DNA of 64,000 nucleotides. Origin: Linum tenue (taxonomy: Eukaryota > Streptophyta > Magnoliopsida > Malpighiales > Linaceae). The stretch spans positions 4,030,001-4,094,000 of the forward strand of contig CAMGYJ010000003.1 in NCBI GenBank assembly GCA_946122785.1, written 5' to 3'. A program made the position numbers and the translations under genes. Each line of letters begins with the position of its first letter. Position 1 is the first letter of the stretch. Below, piece by piece: positions 59,190-64,000 of the stretch. The notes under the pieces are model-generated. The model saw nothing but the letters and a program-made list of their open reading frames with translations. It made no database searches and was not told where the DNA came from.

Positions 59190-60907
59190 GGGTAAATTAC
59201 AAGGTTGGTCACTAGGATTGTTAAAAACGTTCATGTTTGGTCACTAAAAATATTTAATTCCATTCATGGTCATCAAAATTAGTTAAACATTTCAAGTTTG
59301 GTCACTCTCCGTCCAAGTCCGTTAACTTTTGCTTACGTGGCAGTCAACTCTTATAGTTGACCGTTAAATGTCTGACATGGCAATAAAAAATAATAAAATA
59401 AATAAATTTTATTTTTTTTAAGATTCCAGCTCATTATGCAACTATGACAAAATAAAATAAAAATTATTTTAGTTCTCGGACGCCACGCCCCCTAATCGTT
59501 TTGGACTTCAGTTCGTCCAAATTGTTAGGGATTTGGGCGGAGAATTTGTTCGAAGAAAGGTTAGGCTATCAAATTCCGCCCAAACGTCGGTTGGAATCTC
59601 TCCGGCGAATTCGCTGTCGGTGAGCCAAGCCAACTACATCAGGGCTCTTATGGTGATCCGTATTTCAATTTGAAATATCGCATGCTAATTACGAAAGCGA
59701 TGAGATTTTGTTTCTTCCAATCTTTCCCAGTGACTAAACAGCAGAGCGCAGGGACTCGGATCTCTTCAATTGCATAACCTTCCAACGTGCTTCTGCGTGT
59801 AAAAAATCGAACCTTTAAGGGTTCCAAGATATAAAGATAATTGTTGCTGCCCCGCCGGAGCAAGAGGCGGCCGAGAGGGGAAGATAGCGGACTTCAGGTC
59901 AGTGACAGAGAGGCTCATCGGAGGGAGAAGAAAGGGAAAGGAGACGAAAGAACCCAAACCTAGAATACCATCATCATATCCTTCCTGCTTATTCCTTATC
60001 CACCTTAACATGGAAATGATTCCAATAATTCATTAATCATTCGAACCAAACCCTCGCAGAGCCCTCATTTGCCAGGTGCCTCCTTCGATCCCCTTGCAAT
60101 CGGAGGAATCGAGCACTTCCAATTCTGCTGGAAGGGTTGAATTCTCCGGAGCATGCAGATCGACGAAGGGAGGGCGCTAGCGAGGTTGTTCCCGTAGAGA
60201 ATATGTCGTGGAGCTCGGAGGCATTGAAGAGTTGCGCTGGGATCGAGCCACGGAATAAGTTGCTATAGAGGTTGAGGCGGCGGAGGTAGATGAGTTTGCC
60301 CAACTCCTACGAGATGTCGTCGCGGATCCGGTGACGCTCATGCTTATTTCCGGGACCAGCGACAAGGGTTCAAGTCGGCGGACTTTGAATGGGAGAATGC
60401 TCCGGCCGGCGAATTGTCGACGACGGATTTGAGGGAGAGGAGGGACGGTCCATCAAGAGAAAAGGCGTTGGCGCCGTTAGGTAGGTTAAGGAAGTAAAAC
60501 CATAGGAAGAGAAACGTAAAGGTAAAGACAGGTTCTTTCTTCATTGCAGAAACAGGGGGACTCACATTCCTCTGCTCATCGGCCGCAATCTGATCGCCTG
60601 GCTAAGGGACGCGACGGGGAGAAGTAAAAGAACTTTTATTTTATTTTTTCATATTTGCATAATGATCTGGAAATCTTAAAATTTTAAATTTTATTTATTT
60701 TATTATTTTTTAATTGTCACGTCACATATTTAACGGTCAACTATAAGAGTTGACTGCCACGTAAGCAAAAGCTAACGGACTTGGACGGAGAGTGACCAAA
60801 CTTGAAATGTTTAACTAATTTTGATGACCATGAATGGAATTAAATATTTTTAGTGACCAAACATGAACGTTTTTAACAATCTTAGTGACCAACCTTGTAA
60901 TTTACCC
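59190..60907. mobile_element. Pack-MULE, family A copy 3, nested
   Basis: It starts GGGTAAATTACAAGGTTGG and ends with the perfect inverse. Arms of about 210 bp carry the family A words (GGTCACTCTCCGTCCAAG). A perfect 10-bp duplication ACTTTATATG flanks it (59180-59189 and 60908-60917). It is 1718 bp. The minus-strand cargo is the N-terminal part of an LRR receptor kinase gene. Confidence 0.96.
60037..60544 (-). pseudogene. Captured LRR receptor kinase N-terminus (ZAR1-like)
   Basis: Reading down from the ATG at 60544: a signal peptide ('FTFTFLFLWFYFLNLPNGAN'), then the N-cap 'FSLDGPSLLSLKSVVDN' and 'DLNPCRW'. After a frame change and an in-frame TAG comes 'LGKLIYLRRLNLYSNLFRGS' and 'IPAQLFNASELHDIF' (near 60303-60200). 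These words match LRR receptor kinases of the ZAR1/At2g01210 type rather than the four secreted LRR proteins nearby. Homology continues weakly in another frame and ends near 60037. Frameshifts and the stop make it a dead fragment with no kinase. Confidence 0.8.
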
Positions 60908-60924
60908 ACTTTATATGTATTGAT

Positions 60925-61410
60925 TTGTGATGCAAAAAACATTACAAACATGGTTGACAAAAATGACAAACATGTGGACAAAAATAACAAACATTACAAA
61001 CAATACAAAAGAAACCAACAAACATTACAAACATTACAAAATAACAAACATTACAAACAATACAAAAGAAACCAACAAACATTACAAACATTACAAAATA
61101 ACAAACATTACAAACATTGCAAACAAACATTACAAACATTACAAACAAACATTACAAACAGTACAAAGCATACTACACGTACAGAATATCACTACTTACA
61201 ATACAGATTGGTAAACTTGTATTACAAACAAATGAATACAAAGTATACAAATCATAACATAAAAGTATACAAACTTGAATAACAAAAGTTACAAATACAA
61301 ATCAATGAATAGAAAGTGTATAAATCATAACATAAAGTATACAAACTAGACAAACAAACATTACAAACATTACAATGTATACAAATAGTAATATAAACAT
61401 TACAAACATC
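60925..61410. repeat. ACAAACATT-type minisatellite
   Basis: Tandem nine-base-like units (ACAAACATT and variants) form a higher-order repeat; GAAACCAAC recurs 57 bp apart at 61011 and 61068. It is the mirror of the TGTTTGTAT-rich left interior of the enclosing MULE. Confidence 0.9.
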
Positions 61411-61487
61411 ACGAACTCAATACTGATGCCGGAAAATCATCCACCACCGTCTCTGGTCGCCGGAAAACTGCTCCGCCGTCGCCGGAA

Positions 61488-61596
<109 letters not shown>

Positions 61597-62007
61597 CCCT
61601 GGACAAGATAATGGCGCTCTCTCTCTCAATTCCCCTCTCTCTCTCTCTCTCAATTTCCCTGGACAAGATAATGGCGCTCTCTCTCTTAATTCCCCTGGAC
61701 AAGATAACGAGGCATGAGTGGGAGAATTCCCCTGCCCGGCCATTTAAAAAAATAATGGCGGAGATTCTCCTGGACCACCGCCGACAACGACGGAGACGGG
61801 AGGCTGCGAGGACGGAAACGGAAACGCAGGGGTTTTTTTCATTTTATAATTAAAAGTAAAAAATAAATATACAATTACTATACTGCCCTTCATTAAATTG
61901 GATTAATTTAAGCCCTTGGATTTTAATGAGGTTGAGTGGCTGAGATTCACTTAGCCATGTGACTAAGGGGACCCCCCTTAGTCACCAGATCTTAGCCCAT
62001 TTTTAAA

Positions 62008-62586
62008 CTGTTCTGTGAAATGACTGCATCAACAAAATTCCAAGAACTAAACTCAATGAGCTACCAGAATCTTGGAAAGCAAGTAAACAACTGCAGACCA
62101 AATACAAAAATAAAAATGTCAGGTTCTTTCTAGATTCCATACAAATTATACGTAAGCAGAATCTAGATTCAATACTCTCCTTTGGCTACTAACAATTTTT
62201 TTTCAAGATTTACTAGCAGATTACAAACAATGCGCCACTAGATCAACTTTGTGTCATGACAGATTATTAACGCTTTCAAACTAACTCAAACCGATCGATA
62301 CAAACCCTCGTGTTGTCCGATCTCAACTCATCAAAATTCCTTGTTCAAACAACCCTGGCGTAATTCACATTCATGCTTATTTTGAGTAACATTGTCACAA
62401 CTCATCAGTACACCAAACCTAACAATTTTACAAACCAATGTACCAATCCAATTCTGTAATGGCAAATTTACCCATTACTATGCCAAGAAACCTAGAATTA
62501 CTATTACTACAACTCAATCAAACAATTTTACAAGTGAATTCCCACCATGCTAAAAAAAGCCTACCACAAATCCACAATCCACTAGC
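62008..62586 (-). other. 3' flank of the receptor-like protein gene
   Basis: AT-rich spacer and probable 3'UTR (minus strand). No other gene or repeat is seen. Confidence 0.4.
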
Positions 62587-64000
62587 CTACTGCCATGACA
62601 GCCGTCCAGAAGAGGGATCCAAAACTTTGTACTTCTCCGGCACCGGAAGATGATCCACCATGAAGTAATAGCAACCCTCCATCACCATTTCCACATAGTA
62701 AAACCACCTCCTCCTCCAGTTCGGATTTATGTACAGAACAGTCGCGATCGCGGCCAACACCATCCCGAACGACACTGTAAAACTCGACACGAAAACCTCG
62801 GTATCGATCACCTCACCATCGTCGACGTCGTCCCCATCCTCCGTCGGCAATGATGGCTGCGGCGGGGATCCCGGAGTACATTTCTTCGGGAGAGGCCATC
62901 CACAGAGAAAAGGGTTCCCGTCGTAGCAATTCTCGTTAAAAGTCGCGAATTGTGCAACCCTCTCCGGGGTCCTCCCAGACAGATTGTTGTACGCCACGCT
63001 AAAAACAGCCAGAGAGTTAAGATCCACCAGCTGTGCGGGGATCGACCCCGTCAGATTGTTATAACAGAGATCCAAACTCTCGATCTGCTCAAATTTAGAG
63101 AATGTCGACGGAATCGACCCGGTGAGTGCATTGTGTGACAGGTTCAGGAGTTTGATGCTGGTGAGGTTCCCGAATTCTTCGGGAATCTCACCAGTAAAGT
63201 TGTTGCCAGACAGGTTGATGCCTGACATCAGGAGGAGGTTCCGGCCCTGGTAAGAGTAAGGAAATGCTTTCGTCGTAATCTCCATCGGTTCGATTGCTGG
63301 CGTCGCTGCTCCCAGGAATCCAATCTCATCATCTCCTTCCAACCGTGACCAGTGTGCGTGAGTCTTGATGCAGGGGAGTATGTCTCCAGAGAAGCCATTG
63401 CTCGATAGATCGATGAGCCTCAAATGCTCCAACTTGCACATTCCAATCGGCATTTCCCCCTGGAAGCTATTGTTGTTCAGCAGAATGTACCTCAATCGAT
63501 ACATTTTGTCAATCTGCCTAGGAACCGGTCCGGACAGTCGATTGTGACTGACATCCAGTATCAACAGTCGATATTCGTCGCTGATCGAATCAATCCGAAA
63601 CTGTCCTACGAGACGATTCTTCGATAGATAAACCTGTGTCATCCAGGGAGAAGGGAGCCCTCTAGGCAGCTCTCCGACGAGATCGTTGCCCGAGAGGTCC
63701 AGAACGTCGAGCGATGGCATCGTCGACAGCCACGAAGGGATCGTACCGGAGAGATCGTTGTTGCTGACATCCAAGAAGTTCAATGCAGGGCTCCTAGACA
63801 ACCCAATTGGAATGCTCCCCTGAAATTGATTGTGATCCAATCTCAATGTCTTCAAACTCTGCAACTCAAAATCCAATAGTCTGCCATCCAATTTGTTTCC
63901 TGAAAGTACAAGCGTCCTTAGCAAAGGACACCCCTTGGCTAATGTCCCCGGTAACGTACCAGATAGTTTGTTGTTTGACAGATCCAAGTACATCAGCTTC
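62587..64000 (-). CDS. LRR receptor-like protein (RLP), C-terminal part
   Basis: The gene runs off the right edge; 471 codons are visible and the frame is open at the edge, so the ATG-like codon at 63993 is internal. About a dozen extracellular LRRs are present ('LDLSNNKLSGTLP', 'LDVSNNDLSGTIPSWL'). A non-LRR island region follows ('HAHWSRLEGDDEIGFLG' to 'PYSYQGRNLLLMSGINLSGN'), then four LRRs ending 'YDGNPFLCGWPLPKKC'. Next come an acidic stretch (EDGDDVDDGEVIDTE), one transmembrane helix (about 'FTVSFGMVLAAIATVLYI') and a 40-50-residue cytoplasmic tail ending RLSWQ. No kinase follows. This is the plan of plant RLPs, plasma-membrane receptors that signal with a partner kinase in immunity or development. 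The tail 'INPNWRRRWFYYVEM' is like the RLP1/RLP13-15 group. It is not closely related to the four secreted LRR genes. Confidence 0.93.
   Translation of the reverse strand, partial: KLMYLDLSNNKLSGTLPGTLAKGCPLLRTLVLSGNKLDGRLLDFELQSLKTLRLDHNQFQGSIPIGLSRSPALNFLDVSNNDLSGTIPSWLSTMPSLDVLDLSGNDLVGELPRGLPSPWMTQVYLSKNRLVGQFRIDSISDEYRLLILDVSHNRLSGPVPRQIDKMYRLRYILLNNNSFQGEMPIGMCKLEHLRLIDLSSNGFSGDILPCIKTHAHWSRLEGDDEIGFLGAATPAIEPMEITTKAFPYSYQGRNLLLMSGINLSGNNFTGEIPEEFGNLTSIKLLNLSHNALTGSIPSTFSKFEQIESLDLCYNNLTGSIPAQLVDLNSLAVFSVAYNNLSGRTPERVAQFATFNENCYDGNPFLCGWPLPKKCTPGSPPQPSLPTEDGDDVDDGEVIDTEVFVSSFTVSFGMVLAAIATVLYINPNWRRRWFYYVEMVMEGCYYFMVDHLPVPEKYKVLDPSSGRLSWQ

Overview
This is nuclear DNA of a flowering plant, most likely a eudicot. 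The signs are plant intron-exon structure, polyubiquitin genes with a 5'UTR intron, plant LRR receptor families, Tork/Tnt1-type copia elements, plant L1-type LINEs and a dense load of hAT, Mutator (MULE), CACTA, Harbinger and Helitron DNA elements. I cannot name the species. Only about 7 of the 64 kb is host gene; most of the rest resolves into transposons, many with both termini and the target-site duplication (TSD) readable.

Host genes. Four paralogous genes for small secreted leucine-rich-repeat proteins lie on the + strand (8525, 22755, 36465, 57331). They look like the ectodomain of a subfamily-III LRR receptor kinase without transmembrane segment or kinase. The first copy is broken by a frameshift. 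Two polyubiquitin genes lie between them: a five-unit gene at 33150-34295 and a four-unit gene at 51451-52368, each with a 5'UTR intron ending directly before the ATG. The order UBQ-LRR, UBQ-LRR, with similar UTRs and promoters, points to tandem duplication of a polyubiquitin/LRR module later spread apart by transposons. The right edge holds the C-terminal part of a receptor-like protein (62587 to the edge, minus strand).

Transposons, left to right: a repeat-rich retroelement-like zone (1-2866); a decayed copia element with a hAT MITE in its LTR (2867-6129); a foldback MULE (7340-7776); a hAT relic (9606-10651); a 5'-truncated LINE (10709-13475); a nearly complete copia element with an intact 1314-residue polyprotein (13600-18542) inside an older LTR; a second LINE (18781-20361); a Pack-MULE carrying an MPK3-type kinase fragment (20403-21984); a hAT element (25537-26133); a three-deep nest of MULE-like, CACTA and hAT elements (26372-30171); three MULEs of one terminal family with three different cargoes (30892-32463, 43464-45428, 59190-60907), the last nested in another foldback MULE (58307-61997); further hAT elements (40525-41586, 45471-46397, 53117-53773); a Harbinger-type MITE (42196-42641); a 4.3-kb MULE (46511-50799); and an internally deleted Helitron with a readable five-exon Rep N-terminus (54685-56933).

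There is no operon-like or defence-type system here. The most interesting content is the duplicated polyubiquitin/LRR module, the set of gene-capturing MULEs, and MULE insertions just upstream of both polyubiquitin genes. All identifications come from reading the sequence; no database search was run.
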